A stretch of 64,000 nt of DNA. It comes from Erythrobacter sp. KY5. Its GTDB lineage: Bacteria > Pseudomonadota > Alphaproteobacteria > Sphingomonadales > Sphingomonadaceae. The position numbers and the translations under genes are program-made. Location: NCBI RefSeq assembly GCF_003264115.1, contig NZ_CP021912.1:1285001-1349000 (forward strand), in the 5' to 3' direction. Position 1 is the first letter of the stretch, and each line of letters starts with the position of its first letter. The notes under the pieces were generated by a model. It made no database searches. It was not told where the DNA came from and worked only from the letters and a program-made list of their open reading frames with translations. Shown piece by piece: positions 1 to 9,820 of this stretch.

Positions 1-623
1 GCTCTATGGTCACGGCAGACCTTGGCGATACGCGCCTGTGCTACACCATTGCCGAGCCGGGAGAGCACTGGATTGCCAACTCGCTGGGCGTGATCGCTGC
101 TGTGCGTGCGGCAGGCGGCGATCTTGCAAGCGCCGGCCTCGCGCTCGCCGAGATGGGCGGGCTGAAGGGGCGCGGCGCGCGCTTCGACATCCCGGCTGCT
201 GGCGGTAAGGCTTTGCTGGTCGATGAAAGCTACAACGCTAACCCGGCTTCGATGCGCGCGACGCTGCGCGCGCTTGGCCAGACACCGGCGCACCGCCGGG
301 TCGCGGTTCTGGGCTCCATGAAGGAGTTGGGCGACTTCGCGCCGCGCTTCCACGCGCAGATCGCCGAGCCGCTGATTGAGGCCAAAATCGACCACGTGAT
401 CCTTGTCGGCGACGAGATGCGCGCTCTTGCTGTCGAATTGGGGAGAAGGCCTGCCAACTCGCTTGGCTTTGCGCCCAGCTTCGCCCAATGCGATAGCCCT
501 GCCGAAGCGATTGCGGCGCTCGAGGAATATGGCCTGACGCACGGGGACGCTGTGCTGGTCAAGGGCTCCAATTCGGTTGGTCTTGGCAGGTTGGTACAAC
601 ACTTTACGAAGGCGCGTGGATGA
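1..623 (+). CDS. murF: UDP-N-acetylmuramoyl-tripeptide--D-alanyl-D-alanine ligase, 3' part
   Basis: C-terminal part of MurF, the cytoplasmic Mur ligase that adds D-Ala-D-Ala to the UDP-MurNAc-tripeptide. The window opens inside the gene, with reading frame 3, so the ATP-binding P-loop lies outside. About 206 residues are visible. They include the Mur-ligase middle/C-terminal region with VDESYNANPASMRATL, the segment family members use to hold the nucleotide and substrate, then the Rossmann-like C-terminal domain (VAVLGSMKELGDFAP, HGDAVLVKGSNSVGL). mraY follows 20 bp later, as expected for a dcw cluster. The assignment rests on motif and context and is secure; the 5' end cannot be judged. Confidence 0.97.
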   Translation, partial: SMVTADLGDTRLCYTIAEPGEHWIANSLGVIAAVRAAGGDLASAGLALAEMGGLKGRGARFDIPAAGGKALLVDESYNANPASMRATLRALGQTPAHRRVAVLGSMKELGDFAPRFHAQIAEPLIEAKIDHVILVGDEMRALAVELGRRPANSLGFAPSFAQCDSPAEAIAALEEYGLTHGDAVLVKGSNSVGLGRLVQHFTKARG

Positions 624-643
624 AGCGCCTCATTGGGATCTAG

Positions 644-1714
644 ATGCTCTACCTGCTTGCCGAATGGCTGGGGTTCGAAGGCCCGCTGAATCTGGTCCGC
701 TACCAGACCTTCCGGTTCGGGGCGACATTGATGACGGCGCTGATCATCGGGATGATTATTGGGCCAAAATTCATCAACATGCTGCGCGTTCGTCAGGGCA
801 AGGGCCAGCCGATCCGCGAAGACGGGCCGCAATCGCACCTCGCTAAGCGCGGTACGCCGACGATGGGCGGGTTGATGGTGCTGGTGGCGCTGACGCTGTC
901 GCTGCTGTTGTGGATGGACCCGCGCAGCCCGTTCGTCTGGGCATGTCTCGCGGTGACGATGGGTTTCGGGATCATCGGTTTTCTCGATGATTATGACAAG
1001 GTGACCAAGGCGAGCCATGCAGGCCTGTCTGGCAAGGTGAGGCTGCTGCTCGAATTCGTGGTTGCCGGCATTGCGAGCTACATCATCGTCAGCCAGATCA
1101 GCACTGATCTTTATATCCCGTTCTTCTCTGACGTGCAGATTCCGTTAGGGCCTGCCTATTACGTCTTTGCCGCCGTGTTCATTGTCGGCTTCGGCAATGC
1201 GGTGAACCTGACCGACGGTCTCGATGGCCTGGCCATAATGCCGGTCATTATCGCGGCGGGTACATTCGCGATCATCGCCTACCTAGTCGGGCGCACCGAT
1301 TTCACCCAGTATCTCGGCATTCCGTATGTTGAGGGGGCGGGTGAGCTTGCAATTTTCTGCGCCGCCATCATGGGAGCGGGGCTTGCCTTTCTGTGGTTCA
1401 ATGCGCCGCCTGCCGCCGTGTTTATGGGCGACACTGGCAGCCTCGCTCTTGGTGGGGCGTTGGGCGCGATTGCGGTTGCGGCTCATCACGAAGTCGTGCT
1501 GCTGATCGTGGGCGGATTGTTCGTGGTCGAAACCGCCAGCGTCATCATCCAGGTCTTCTGGTTCAAGCGCACTGGAAAGCGTGTCTTTCGCATGGCGCCG
1601 ATCCATCACCATTTCGAACAGCTCGGCTGGTCGGAAAGCAAGGTCGTGATCCGGTTCTGGATCATCGCCATCGTGCTGGCTCTGGTCGGCCTGTCCACTC
1701 TCAAGCTGAGGTAA
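644..1714 (+). CDS. mraY: Phospho-N-acetylmuramoyl-pentapeptide-transferase (MraY)
   Basis: Integral membrane enzyme that transfers phospho-MurNAc-pentapeptide from UDP to undecaprenyl phosphate, giving lipid I. It is 356 residues, normal for the family, with about ten hydrophobic segments. The family signatures are visible: an acidic FLDDYDK motif near residue 110, [13 protein letters not shown] near residue 190 and the [11 protein letters not shown] loop near residue 330, all parts of the Mg/UDP-binding active site. The start is the ATG at 644, 20 bp after murF. murD follows after 10 bp, so all three are likely on one transcript. Confidence 0.98.
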   Translation: MLYLLAEWLGFEGPLNLVRYQTFRFGATLMTALIIGMIIGPKFINMLRVRQGKGQPIREDGPQSHLAKRGTPTMGGLMVLVALTLSLLLWMDPRSPFVWACLAVTMGFGIIGFLDDYDKVTKASHAGLSGKVRLLLEFVVAGIASYIIVSQISTDLYIPFFSDVQIPLGPAYYVFAAVFIVGFGNAVNLTDGLDGLAIMPVIIAAGTFAIIAYLVGRTDFTQYLGIPYVEGAGELAIFCAAIMGAGLAFLWFNAPPAAVFMGDTGSLALGGALGAIAVAAHHEVVLLIVGGLFVVETASVIIQVFWFKRTGKRVFRMAPIHHHFEQLGWSESKVVIRFWIIAIVLALVGLSTLKLR

Positions 1715-1724
1715 GGACGCTTTC

Positions 1725-3107
1725 GTGATCACCTCATCCGCCTTTTCCGGCCAACGCTTTGCAATCCTGGGCCTTGCGCGCTCCGGGGCGGCAGCGGCTG
1801 AGGCCCTGTTGGCGAGTGGGGCGCAGTTGACGGTCTGGGACCGGCAGGATGTGGCGCGCACCCCGTTCGAGGGGCGTTGCGAGATCGCGGATCCACTGGA
1901 AATGGACCTCTCGGGCTTCGATGCGCTCGTCGTATCGCCGGGTGTGCCGCTCAACACCCACCCGATCGCCGGTCATGCCGCGAAGCACGGCGTTCCGATC
2001 ATCGGCGATATTGAGCTGTTCGCCCGCGCCCGGTCACAGCTGCTGCCGCACAAGGTGGTCGGCATCACCGGGACCAACGGCAAATCGACGACCGTGGCGC
2101 TGGTCCATCACATTTTGAAGATGGCCGGCATCCCGTCGCTTCTCGGCGGAAATATTGGAGAGCCGATCATGGCTCAGGAACCGCTCGCGCCCGGAGAGAA
2201 TGGCGAGGGCGTCTATGTGCTCGAGCTGTCGAGCTACCAGATCGACCTTACCACCAGCCTTGATTGCGATGCCGCCGCGCTCACGAATATCACGCCCGAC
2301 CACCTTGACCGGTATGACGGCTTTGCCGCCTATGCTGCCGCGAAGGAACGGTTGTTCTTCATGCAGTCGGCGCGAAACCTTGCCGTCTTCGGAACGCTCA
2401 AGGAACCGGTGGGCGCAATCTATCGTCGCCAGCTTGAGCTTCGCGGTGAAGATCGCGCGGTGGCTGCCGATCTTGACGCGCTGCGGGAGCGGCAAGGCGA
2501 ATGGCCCAGCCTCCAGGGGCCGCATAATCTTGAAAACGTGGCCGTGGCTGTCGCTATCGTCGAGGAACTGGGCGTAACCGAGGCGCAGTGGCAACACGCC
2601 CTGCCTCGCTTCAGAGGTCTACCGCATCGCATGGAAATCGTGTGCGAAGAGGACGGCATTCTCTTCATCAACGACAGCAAGGCAACCAACACCGATGCGA
2701 GCGCCCCGGCGCTTGTCGCTTTCCCGCGCTGCGACGGTGGCAAGGCGCGCATTCACTGGATCGTCGGCGGACTTGCGAAGGAAGACGGGCTTGGCAAGTG
2801 CGCCGAGCATCTGGAAGACATTGCTGCCGTCTATACCGTTGGTGAAGCAGGGCCACGTTTTGCCGACCTTCTCGAAGGCCGGGTTCCGCGCGTTGAACGG
2901 TGCGAGCTTGTGAGCGAGGCTGTTCGCCGTGCGAAGGAGACCGCTACCGAGGGAGATGTCGTCCTGTTTTCGCCTGCTTGCGCGAGCTTCGACCAGTTTC
3001 GCGACTACGAAAAGCGCGGCGAGCATTTTCGGCAGTTGGTCGGCGTGATCGCTGATTGCGACGTCGATTGCTCGGCAGCATGGTCGGCAAAGGACAGTGC
3101 ACTATGA
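1725..3107 (+). CDS. murD: UDP-N-acetylmuramoylalanine--D-glutamate ligase
   Basis: Cytoplasmic Mur ligase adding D-glutamate to UDP-MurNAc-L-Ala. It is 460 residues. The N-terminal UDP-binding domain begins with FAILGLARSGAAAAEAL. The ATP-binding loop GITGTNGKSTT lies near residue 115, followed by ELSSYQ, NITPDHLDRY and the C-terminal GGLAKEDGL/SPACASFDQF segments typical of MurD. The start is a GTG at 1725 with a clear AAGGA ribosome site 7-11 bp upstream. The stop overlaps the ftsW start (ATGA at 3104-3107), implying translational coupling. Confidence 0.97.
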   Translation: MITSSAFSGQRFAILGLARSGAAAAEALLASGAQLTVWDRQDVARTPFEGRCEIADPLEMDLSGFDALVVSPGVPLNTHPIAGHAAKHGVPIIGDIELFARARSQLLPHKVVGITGTNGKSTTVALVHHILKMAGIPSLLGGNIGEPIMAQEPLAPGENGEGVYVLELSSYQIDLTTSLDCDAAALTNITPDHLDRYDGFAAYAAAKERLFFMQSARNLAVFGTLKEPVGAIYRRQLELRGEDRAVAADLDALRERQGEWPSLQGPHNLENVAVAVAIVEELGVTEAQWQHALPRFRGLPHRMEIVCEEDGILFINDSKATNTDASAPALVAFPRCDGGKARIHWIVGGLAKEDGLGKCAEHLEDIAAVYTVGEAGPRFADLLEGRVPRVERCELVSEAVRRAKETATEGDVVLFSPACASFDQFRDYEKRGEHFRQLVGVIADCDVDCSAAWSAKDSAL

Positions 3108-4312
3108 GCGGCGCCTTCATCCCCACGCGCGGCGATGCAAAGTTTCACGCGCCGGTGCCGCAGAACCGGGGTTTTGCCGATCGGGTGCGGATCTGGTGGC
3201 GCGAGATTGACAAGTGGCTTCTGGGCATGGTGCTGTTGCTCATGGCGCTCGGCACGGTCGCGGTCGCGGCCGCTTCACCAGCGGCGGGGCGTCAATATCA
3301 GGTCGCCGAATTCGCGTTCTTTCAAAAGCACGTGATCTTTCAGGTTCTCGGCATAGGCGTGATGCTGTTCGTATCGCTTGCGAGCCGCGATAACGCGCGG
3401 CGCATGGGTATCGTGATGGCGGTCGTCATGCTGGGCCTGATGCTGCTTGTCCCCGTGATCGGGGTCGAAGTGAATGGAGCGAGGCGCTGGATCAATCTCG
3501 GCATGCGCCTGCAACCGAGCGAATTTCTGAAGCCCGGCTTTGCCATCCTGCTTGCGTGGATGCTTTCATGGCGCCTGCGCGATCCGAGCTTGCCGGTGGT
3601 CGCCTATGCTACGCTCACCATGGCGCTCGTCGCTGCGCTTCTGATGCTTCAACCCAACCTTGGCGCGACGATCCTGTTCGGCGGGGTCTGGTTCGTGCTC
3701 GTCCTCCTCTCGGGTGTCTCGCTTCAGCGGCTAGGTGCTCTGATCGCGGTGGGTGTGAGCGGTTTGACGGCTGCCTATTTCCTCTATGACAATGCGCGCT
3801 ATCGCATCGACAGCTTCTTTGGCGGCGGCGTCGCATTCGACCAGGTCGATCTTGCGCAGCGCACGATCCTCAATGGCGGCTGGACTGGCACCGGCCTGTG
3901 GCTTGGGCGGCGCAAGATGAGCTTGCCCGAAGCGCACACCGATTACATCTTTTCGGTTATCGGCGAAGAATTTGGCCTGCTTATGTGCGCCTTGATCCTG
4001 CTTCTGTATGCCGCCATCGTTGCGCGTGTGCTGATAAGGATGGTGGACGAAGACAATCTGTTCGCACTTCTCGCAGGAGCGGGGCTGGTGTCGCTGATCG
4101 GGGGTCAGGCTTTCATCAACATGGCGGTCAACCTGCAGCTGTTTCCGTCCAAGGGCATGACCTTGCCGCTGGTAAGCTACGGGGGATCATCTACGCTCGC
4201 TGTGTGTTTCACTCTTGGGCTATTGCTCGCCATCACCCGCCGGAATCCGTTCCTTGAGCGCGAAAAGCCGGGATTGAAGAACCTGTTCGAGAGGAAGGAA
4301 GGCCGCGCATGA
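3104..4312 (+). CDS. ftsW: Divisome lipid II polymerase FtsW (SEDS family)
   Basis: SEDS-family membrane glycosyltransferase that polymerises lipid II at the division septum with its partner class B PBP. It is 402 residues with about ten transmembrane segments. The family signature INMAVNLQLFPSKGMTLPL followed by SYGGSS is present near the C-terminus. I chose the ATG at 3104 because it forms an ATGA overlap with murD and has AAAGGA about 10 bp upstream. An in-frame ATG at 3056 would sit deep inside murD and add 16 poorly typed residues. The stop overlaps the murG start in the same way. Confidence 0.96.
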   Translation: MSGAFIPTRGDAKFHAPVPQNRGFADRVRIWWREIDKWLLGMVLLLMALGTVAVAAASPAAGRQYQVAEFAFFQKHVIFQVLGIGVMLFVSLASRDNARRMGIVMAVVMLGLMLLVPVIGVEVNGARRWINLGMRLQPSEFLKPGFAILLAWMLSWRLRDPSLPVVAYATLTMALVAALLMLQPNLGATILFGGVWFVLVLLSGVSLQRLGALIAVGVSGLTAAYFLYDNARYRIDSFFGGGVAFDQVDLAQRTILNGGWTGTGLWLGRRKMSLPEAHTDYIFSVIGEEFGLLMCALILLLYAAIVARVLIRMVDEDNLFALLAGAGLVSLIGGQAFINMAVNLQLFPSKGMTLPLVSYGGSSTLAVCFTLGLLLAITRRNPFLEREKPGLKNLFERKEGRA

Positions 4313-5520
4313 ACAGCGAAACCGCGACAGGCGCGTCACGCCACTTTGTCCTTGCCGCAGGCGGCACCGGGGGGCACCTTATCCCGGCCTTTGCACTGGC
4401 CGAGGAACTGCACCAGCGCGGCCACCACGTCGCTCTCATCACCGATGATCGCGGGGCCAACATTCCGGGCAAGCCCGATTATCTGACAGCACATGTTCTG
4501 CCTGCGGGCCGTTTCGGCAAGAACCCGCTCAAGTGGATTGGCGGTATCCGCGCAGTGCTCGAAGGGCGCAACATGGCGCTGCGCCTGTTCGAAAGCTTCG
4601 AGCCGTCTGCCGTGATCGGCTTTGGCGGCTATCCCGCTTTGCCAGCTTTGCTCGCCGCGACCTCCGCCGACATCCCAAGCGTCGTCCATGAGCAGAATGC
4701 GGTGCTTGGCCGAGTGAACCGGCTGCTAGCTGGCCGGGTGGAAGCGATTGCGACCTCTTATCCCGATGTTGCCCGGCTCAAACCGAAGTTCGCGGGTAAA
4801 GTCCATCTGGTCGGCAATCCCGTCCGCGAAGAGGTACTGGCGCTGCGCGATGAGGATTTTCCTGCCTTTACCGAAGAAGGCTTGCTGCGCGTTCTCATTA
4901 CCGGCGGCAGCCAGGGCGCAAGCGTGCTTTCCGAGGTCGTTCCCGATGGCCTCGCCATGTTGCCCCCTGCGCTTTGCCAGCGCCTTCAGGTGACGCAGCA
5001 GTGCAGGCCCGAAGACGTTGACGCCGTGCGCGAACGCTATGCGAGCCACGACATCCCGGCAGAGCTCGGCACCTATTTTGAAGACATGCATGAACGCCTC
5101 GCAGGAACGCACCTCTTTATCGGACGTGCGGGCGCATCGACCATTGCCGAACTTACCGCAGTAGGCCGCCCGGCAATCCTCGTGCCATTGCCAATCGCAA
5201 CCGACGACCATCAGGCCGCCAATACGCGCGAGATCGTGAAGGCAGGCGGGGCACGGATGATCCGGCAGGCGAATTTCACACCCAAGGAACTGGCAAAGCA
5301 GATACAGGCACTTGCTCAAAAGCCCGACAGCCTTTCAAACGCTGCACATGGCGCGTGGAATTGCGGTCGGCCCAAGGCTGCGCGGGATCTTGCCGACCTC
5401 GTTGAAAGCTTTGGCGGAGTGGACCTGATGGACGTAATCCGCGTGGGCGAACACAACACGCGCGGCGCATCACAGGAAGCTCCCGTCGCCAAGCCGGCAA
5501 CGAAGGACCGCGCAGCATGA
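4309..5520 (+). CDS. murG: UDP-GlcNAc--lipid I N-acetylglucosaminyltransferase (MurG)
   Basis: Peripheral inner-membrane GT-B glycosyltransferase that converts lipid I to lipid II. It is 403 residues. The N-terminal glycine-rich loop reads [20 protein letters not shown]. The membrane-side [13 protein letters not shown], the second G-loop ITGGSQGAS and the UDP-binding segment [21 protein letters not shown] are all visible. The last 30 or so residues (after VESFGG) extend beyond the usual family end and are Ala/Lys-rich with no recognisable domain. It is coupled to ftsW and murC by ATGA overlaps. Confidence 0.97.
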   Translation: MNSETATGASRHFVLAAGGTGGHLIPAFALAEELHQRGHHVALITDDRGANIPGKPDYLTAHVLPAGRFGKNPLKWIGGIRAVLEGRNMALRLFESFEPSAVIGFGGYPALPALLAATSADIPSVVHEQNAVLGRVNRLLAGRVEAIATSYPDVARLKPKFAGKVHLVGNPVREEVLALRDEDFPAFTEEGLLRVLITGGSQGASVLSEVVPDGLAMLPPALCQRLQVTQQCRPEDVDAVRERYASHDIPAELGTYFEDMHERLAGTHLFIGRAGASTIAELTAVGRPAILVPLPIATDDHQAANTREIVKAGGARMIRQANFTPKELAKQIQALAQKPDSLSNAAHGAWNCGRPKAARDLADLVESFGGVDLMDVIRVGEHNTRGASQEAPVAKPATKDRAA

Positions 5521-6965
5521 AGGGCGTTGGCACCGACATAGGCGTCATCCATTTCGTCGGTATCGGCGGGATCGGTATGTCCGGCATTGCCGAAGTCATG
5601 CACAATCTCGGTTACACAGTGCAGGGCTCCGACATCAAGGAAAGCCCGGTGATCGAGCGCCTGCGCGAACAGGGTATTTCGGTTCGCATCGGGCACGAGA
5701 AAGAGAACGTCGAAGGCGCTGCCGTGGTCGTGACGTCGAGCGCGGTGCGCCGGACCAATCCCGAAGTCGCTCACGCGCTTGAAAACCGCACGCCTGTCGT
5801 CCGCCGGGCGGAGATGCTGGCCGAGCTCATGCGCCTTAAATCGACCGTCGCGGTCGCGGGCACGCACGGCAAGACAACAACCACCAGCATGATTGCCAGC
5901 CTGCTCGATTGCGGCGAGATCGATCCAACGGTGATCAATGGCGGCATTATTGAGCAATATGGCTCAAACGCGCGCATGGGCGGCAGTGACTGGATGGTGG
6001 TCGAGGCCGACGAAAGCGACGGCAGCTTCCTGCGGCTCGACGGCACGATCGCGGTCGTTACCAATATCGACCCCGAACATCTCGACCATTACGGCGATTT
6101 TGACGGGGTGAAGAAGGCATTTGTCGAGTTCATTCACAACGTGCCATTTTATGGCGCGGCAATCCTCTGCGTCGATCACCCCGAAGTTCAGGCGGTGATC
6201 GGCGATGTGCGCGACCGCAAGGTCGTCACATATGGTTTCTCGCTTCAGGCCGACATTTGCGGGGTCAACGTCCGCCCTACCGAAAGCGGCAACACGTTCG
6301 ACGTAATCGTGCGCCAGCGAGGAGAGGAGGACCGCCGGATCGAGGGCGTGCACCTTCCCATGCCGGGTCGCCACAATGTGCAGAACGCGCTCGCAGCGAT
6401 AGCGGTAGCGATCGAGATGGGTTGTTCTGACGAGACCATCTGCAACGGCTTTGGCAGTTTTAGCGGGGTCCGCCGGCGCTTCACCAAGGTTGGCACTGTG
6501 CCGTTTCCGACCGGCCACGCTACGATCATCGACGATTACGCCCACCACCCTGTCGAAATCCGCGCCGTGCTTGGCGCAGCGCGCGAAGCGACCGAGGCGG
6601 CAGGGGTGGAAGGCCGCGTGATCGCGGTCATGCAGCCGCACCGCTACACACGCCTCAACGATTTGATGGACGACTTTCAGAACTGCTTCAACGAGGCCGA
6701 TATGGTGTTCGTCACGCCTGTCTACGAAGCAGGCGAAGAGCCGATCGAAGGCGTGAGCTCCGAAAGCCTCGTCGCGGGCCTTAAGTCGCGAGGGCACCGA
6801 TCGGCGCGCACGATAGAGGATCATGATGGCCTTGCGGCAACACTCGCCGAGGAATTGCGCGAAGGCGACATGGTCGTGTGCCTCGGCGCGGGGGATATCA
6901 CCCGCTGGGCGGCTACCCTTGCCGAAGCGATTGAATCACAACGGCCAAAGAACAGGGGCGCATGA
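5517..6965 (+). CDS. murC: UDP-N-acetylmuramate--L-alanine ligase
   Basis: First amino-acid-adding Mur ligase, joining L-Ala to UDP-MurNAc in the cytoplasm. It is 482 residues. The N-terminal domain starts with [19 protein letters not shown]. The P-loop [17 protein letters not shown] lies near residue 115. [12 protein letters not shown] and [12 protein letters not shown] provide metal/ATP ligands, and [10 protein letters not shown] marks the C-terminal domain. The ATG at 5517 overlaps the murG stop, and the TGA overlaps the murB start. Confidence 0.98.
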   Translation: MKGVGTDIGVIHFVGIGGIGMSGIAEVMHNLGYTVQGSDIKESPVIERLREQGISVRIGHEKENVEGAAVVVTSSAVRRTNPEVAHALENRTPVVRRAEMLAELMRLKSTVAVAGTHGKTTTTSMIASLLDCGEIDPTVINGGIIEQYGSNARMGGSDWMVVEADESDGSFLRLDGTIAVVTNIDPEHLDHYGDFDGVKKAFVEFIHNVPFYGAAILCVDHPEVQAVIGDVRDRKVVTYGFSLQADICGVNVRPTESGNTFDVIVRQRGEEDRRIEGVHLPMPGRHNVQNALAAIAVAIEMGCSDETICNGFGSFSGVRRRFTKVGTVPFPTGHATIIDDYAHHPVEIRAVLGAAREATEAAGVEGRVIAVMQPHRYTRLNDLMDDFQNCFNEADMVFVTPVYEAGEEPIEGVSSESLVAGLKSRGHRSARTIEDHDGLAATLAEELREGDMVVCLGAGDITRWAATLAEAIESQRPKNRGA

Positions 6966-7936
6966 ACGAAATGGTGCAACCGGGCGACTGGTACGACATG
7001 GACGATGGCTCCGCTCCGACAAGCTCGGTCGAGGGATCGGCTGGCGGCGTGGTTCCGACCGATGATATTCGCGGCACACTGACCAAGGATGCGCCGCTGG
7101 AGAAGCATGTCTGGTTTCAGAGCGGAGGCAAGGCCGACTGGCTGTTTGAGCCCGCTGATGTCGACGATCTGAAAAGCTTTCTCGACCGGCTGGACAGGCA
7201 GATGCCCGTGATGGCGCTGGGCGTGGGTTCCAACATGATCATCCGAGATGGCGGTGTGCCCGGCGTGGTCATCAAGCTGGGTAAACCGTTCATGGACGTT
7301 GAGATCACTGGAGACACCACGCTGAAAGCCGGTGCGGCGACCCCGGTCAGCATGGTCGCACGCCGCGCCGCGAAGGCCGGGATCGACGGGCTGTCCTTCT
7401 ATGTCGGCATTCCCGGCTCGGTTGGCGGCGTCACCCGCATGAATGGCGGATGCTATGGGCGCGAGACCTGCCAGGTGTTGACCGATTGCGATGTGCTGAT
7501 GCCCGATGGCGAGTTGGTGACGCTTACCAACGCGGATCTGCAGTATTCCTACCGCCATTCCGCGCTACCCGATGGCGCGGTGGTGGTCGAAGTCCGCTTC
7601 GAAGGCTTCCCCGGCGATCCCGACACGATCAAGGAGGAGATGGACCGCATCTCCTCGCAGCGGAAGGATTCGCAACCCATCGGTTCGCGCACGGGCGGCT
7701 CGACCTTCAAGAACCCCGATGGCCACTCTAGCTGGAAGCTGATCGATGATGCCGGCCTTCGCGGCTTCAAACATGGCGGCGCGATGGTGTCTGAAAAGCA
7801 CTGCAACTTTCTGATCAACACCGGCGATGCCACCAGCTCCGATATCGAGGGGCTGGGCGAACTGGTGCGCGAGAAAGTCTACGCCAATTCGGGCATCCAG
7901 CTCGAATGGGAGATCAAGCGAGTTGGTAGGCCGTGA
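6962..7936 (+). CDS. murB: UDP-N-acetylenolpyruvoylglucosamine reductase
   Basis: FAD-dependent cytoplasmic reductase that completes UDP-MurNAc synthesis using NADPH. It is 324 residues and looks like the type II form found in most alphaproteobacteria. FAD-binding [20 protein letters not shown], the NGGCYG loop, SYRHS and [10 protein letters not shown] with the following LIDDAGLRG are all present. The first 30 or so residues are acidic, serine/glycine-rich and variable. It overlaps murC (ATGA) and ddl (GTGA), so its supply is tied to the rest of the precursor pathway. Confidence 0.97.
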   Translation: MNEMVQPGDWYDMDDGSAPTSSVEGSAGGVVPTDDIRGTLTKDAPLEKHVWFQSGGKADWLFEPADVDDLKSFLDRLDRQMPVMALGVGSNMIIRDGGVPGVVIKLGKPFMDVEITGDTTLKAGAATPVSMVARRAAKAGIDGLSFYVGIPGSVGGVTRMNGGCYGRETCQVLTDCDVLMPDGELVTLTNADLQYSYRHSALPDGAVVVEVRFEGFPGDPDTIKEEMDRISSQRKDSQPIGSRTGGSTFKNPDGHSSWKLIDDAGLRGFKHGGAMVSEKHCNFLINTGDATSSDIEGLGELVREKVYANSGIQLEWEIKRVGRP

Positions 7937-8904
7937 GCGACGCCGCGCCCCTCCATGTCGCGGTCCTGATGGGCGGCTGGGCGAATGAGCGTGAGGTTTC
8001 TCTGATGTCCGGCGCAGGTGTGTCCGATGCGCTTGAAATGAACGGCCACCGCGTCACTCAGATCGACATGGGCCGCGACGTTGCGCAGCGTATCGCCGAG
8101 ATAAAGCCTGACGTCGTGTTCAACGCGCTTCACGGAGTGCCGGGCGAAGATGGCAGCGTTCAGGGCATGCTCGACCTCATGGGCCTGCCCTACACCCATT
8201 CGGGAATGGCGACCTCGGTTATTGCCATCGACAAGCAGCTGACCAAGCAGGCGCTGATCCCGCATGGCGTTCCTTTTCCGGGCGGACGGATAGTGGCGAC
8301 GAAGGACATTTTCGAGCGCGATCCGCTTCCGCGCCCTTACGTTCTCAAACCCGTTAATGAAGGGTCTAGCGTCGGCGTCGCCATTGTTACGGAAGACTCC
8401 AACGTGGGCAACCCGATCAATCGCGACGCGCTCGGACCGTGGCAGCAATTCGACCGGCTTCTCGCCGAGCCCTTCATCAAGGGGCGTGAGCTTACCACTG
8501 CCGTGATCGACAGCGCTGATGGGCCGCGCGCGCTTGGCGTGACCGAACTCGTTATCGAGCACGGCTTTTACGACTACGAGCACAAATACACCGAAGGACG
8601 CACCCAGCATGTGTGCCCCGCCGACATCCCCGCCGAAATCGCTGCCTTGTGCGAGGACTACGCGATCCGTGCGCACACGGTGCTCGGCTGCCACGGCACC
8701 AGCCGCACGGATTTCCGCTGGGACGACGAGGCAGGCGAGGATGGCCTTTTCGTCCTCGAAACCAACACGCAGCCGGGCATGACGCCGCTCAGCCTCGTCC
8801 CCGAGCAGGCCAAGCATGCCGGTATCAGCTACCCCGAACTCGTCAAACTGATTGTTCGCGAGGCCCTCAGGGTTCACGCCGCGAAAGGAGGCGCAGATGG
8901 CTAA
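7933..8904 (+). CDS. ddl: D-alanine--D-alanine ligase
   Basis: ATP-grasp ligase making the D-Ala-D-Ala dipeptide used by MurF. It is 323 residues. It shows VAVLMGGWANEREVSLMSG at the start, HGVPGEDGSVQGMLDLMGL near residue 70, the ATP-grasp core YVLKPVNEGSSVGV and the C-terminal metal/D-Ala site ETNTQPGMTPLSLVPEQA. Translation starts at GTG 7933, which shares bases with the murB stop (GTGA). Its end overlaps ftsQ by 8 bp. Whether it is the A or B paralogue cannot be decided from this window. Confidence 0.97.
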   Translation: MSDAAPLHVAVLMGGWANEREVSLMSGAGVSDALEMNGHRVTQIDMGRDVAQRIAEIKPDVVFNALHGVPGEDGSVQGMLDLMGLPYTHSGMATSVIAIDKQLTKQALIPHGVPFPGGRIVATKDIFERDPLPRPYVLKPVNEGSSVGVAIVTEDSNVGNPINRDALGPWQQFDRLLAEPFIKGRELTTAVIDSADGPRALGVTELVIEHGFYDYEHKYTEGRTQHVCPADIPAEIAALCEDYAIRAHTVLGCHGTSRTDFRWDDEAGEDGLFVLETNTQPGMTPLSLVPEQAKHAGISYPELVKLIVREALRVHAAKGGADG

Positions 8905-9820
8905 GATCAAGCGTTCGAGCGGCAAGGGCGTTCGCCGTGCTGCAAAGTCGCAAAGCCGAGCAGCAGGCGCACGCCGCGCAAAGGCCAGGACCAGCGGCTT
9001 CGTCGACAGCGCGATGGGCGTGCTGCCGTTTTCCGAAGAACAGTGGAGCACGATCTGGCTCACGGTGATCATCGGCGGTGCGGTCTGCATTGCATTTGTC
9101 ATCGCTAACCTTGCAGGCGTGCCTGCCATGGCACAGGCGCAGGTTGCCGCCATGGCGTCCGACGCTGGCTTCGAGGTCAAGCGTGTGCGTGTCACCGGCA
9201 CAGACCGCATGGACGAACAGGCCGTCTACGCCATCGCGCTCGCTCATCGCGACCGGCCTATGCCCGAAGTCGAGCTTGAGGCGCTGCGCGAGCAACTCAA
9301 GACGCAGCTTCCATGGGTGAAGGACGCGCGGGTGTCGCTCCAGCTGCCCTCGACGCTAGCCATTGATATTGTCGAGCGCACCCCTCATGCGGTGTTGCAA
9401 AAGCCGGATCGCCTGATGCTTATCGACCTTGAAGGCGCTGAACTTGAGCCGATTGCCCGCGAGGATGCTGGTGAGATGTTGCAAATTTCCGGCCCCGGCG
9501 CCGCGCAACAGGTCGCGCCGCTCGGTCAGCTTCTCGCAGCAGCCCCCGCGCTTCAGCCCCAGGTCGAGACTGCCGAATGGGTCGGCAATCGCCGCTGGAA
9601 CCTGACTTTCAAGAGCGGGCAGGTGCTTGCACTTCCCGAAGGCGCGGAAACGTCGGCCAAGGCGCTGGTCAAATTCGCGCGCATGGACGGACAGAACCGC
9701 CTCATTGGCGGTGAAGTCGCGACTTTCGACATGCGTTCGCCGCCGCGCATTTATATGCGTGTGCCCGGCCGGGCCGATGCAATTGAACTGGCTGCCAATT
9801 CGTCTGCGGAGTCGCAGTGA
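8897..9820 (+). CDS. ftsQ: Cell division protein FtsQ
   Basis: Bitopic divisome protein linking early and late components (FtsB/FtsL partners in other species). It is 307 residues. There is a very basic cytoplasmic tail of about 50 residues rich in Arg/Lys/Ala, then one transmembrane helix (WLTVIIGGAVCIAFVIANLAG). A POTRA domain (EVKRVRVTGTDRMDEQAVYA) follows, and then a beta domain ending near residue 295. I chose ATG 8897 because AAAGGAGG lies 5-12 bp upstream; an earlier in-frame ATG at 8852 sits inside ddl without a ribosome site. Confidence 0.93.
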   Translation: MAKIKRSSGKGVRRAAKSQSRAAGARRAKARTSGFVDSAMGVLPFSEEQWSTIWLTVIIGGAVCIAFVIANLAGVPAMAQAQVAAMASDAGFEVKRVRVTGTDRMDEQAVYAIALAHRDRPMPEVELEALREQLKTQLPWVKDARVSLQLPSTLAIDIVERTPHAVLQKPDRLMLIDLEGAELEPIAREDAGEMLQISGPGAAQQVAPLGQLLAAAPALQPQVETAEWVGNRRWNLTFKSGQVLALPEGAETSAKALVKFARMDGQNRLIGGEVATFDMRSPPRIYMRVPGRADAIELAANSSAESQ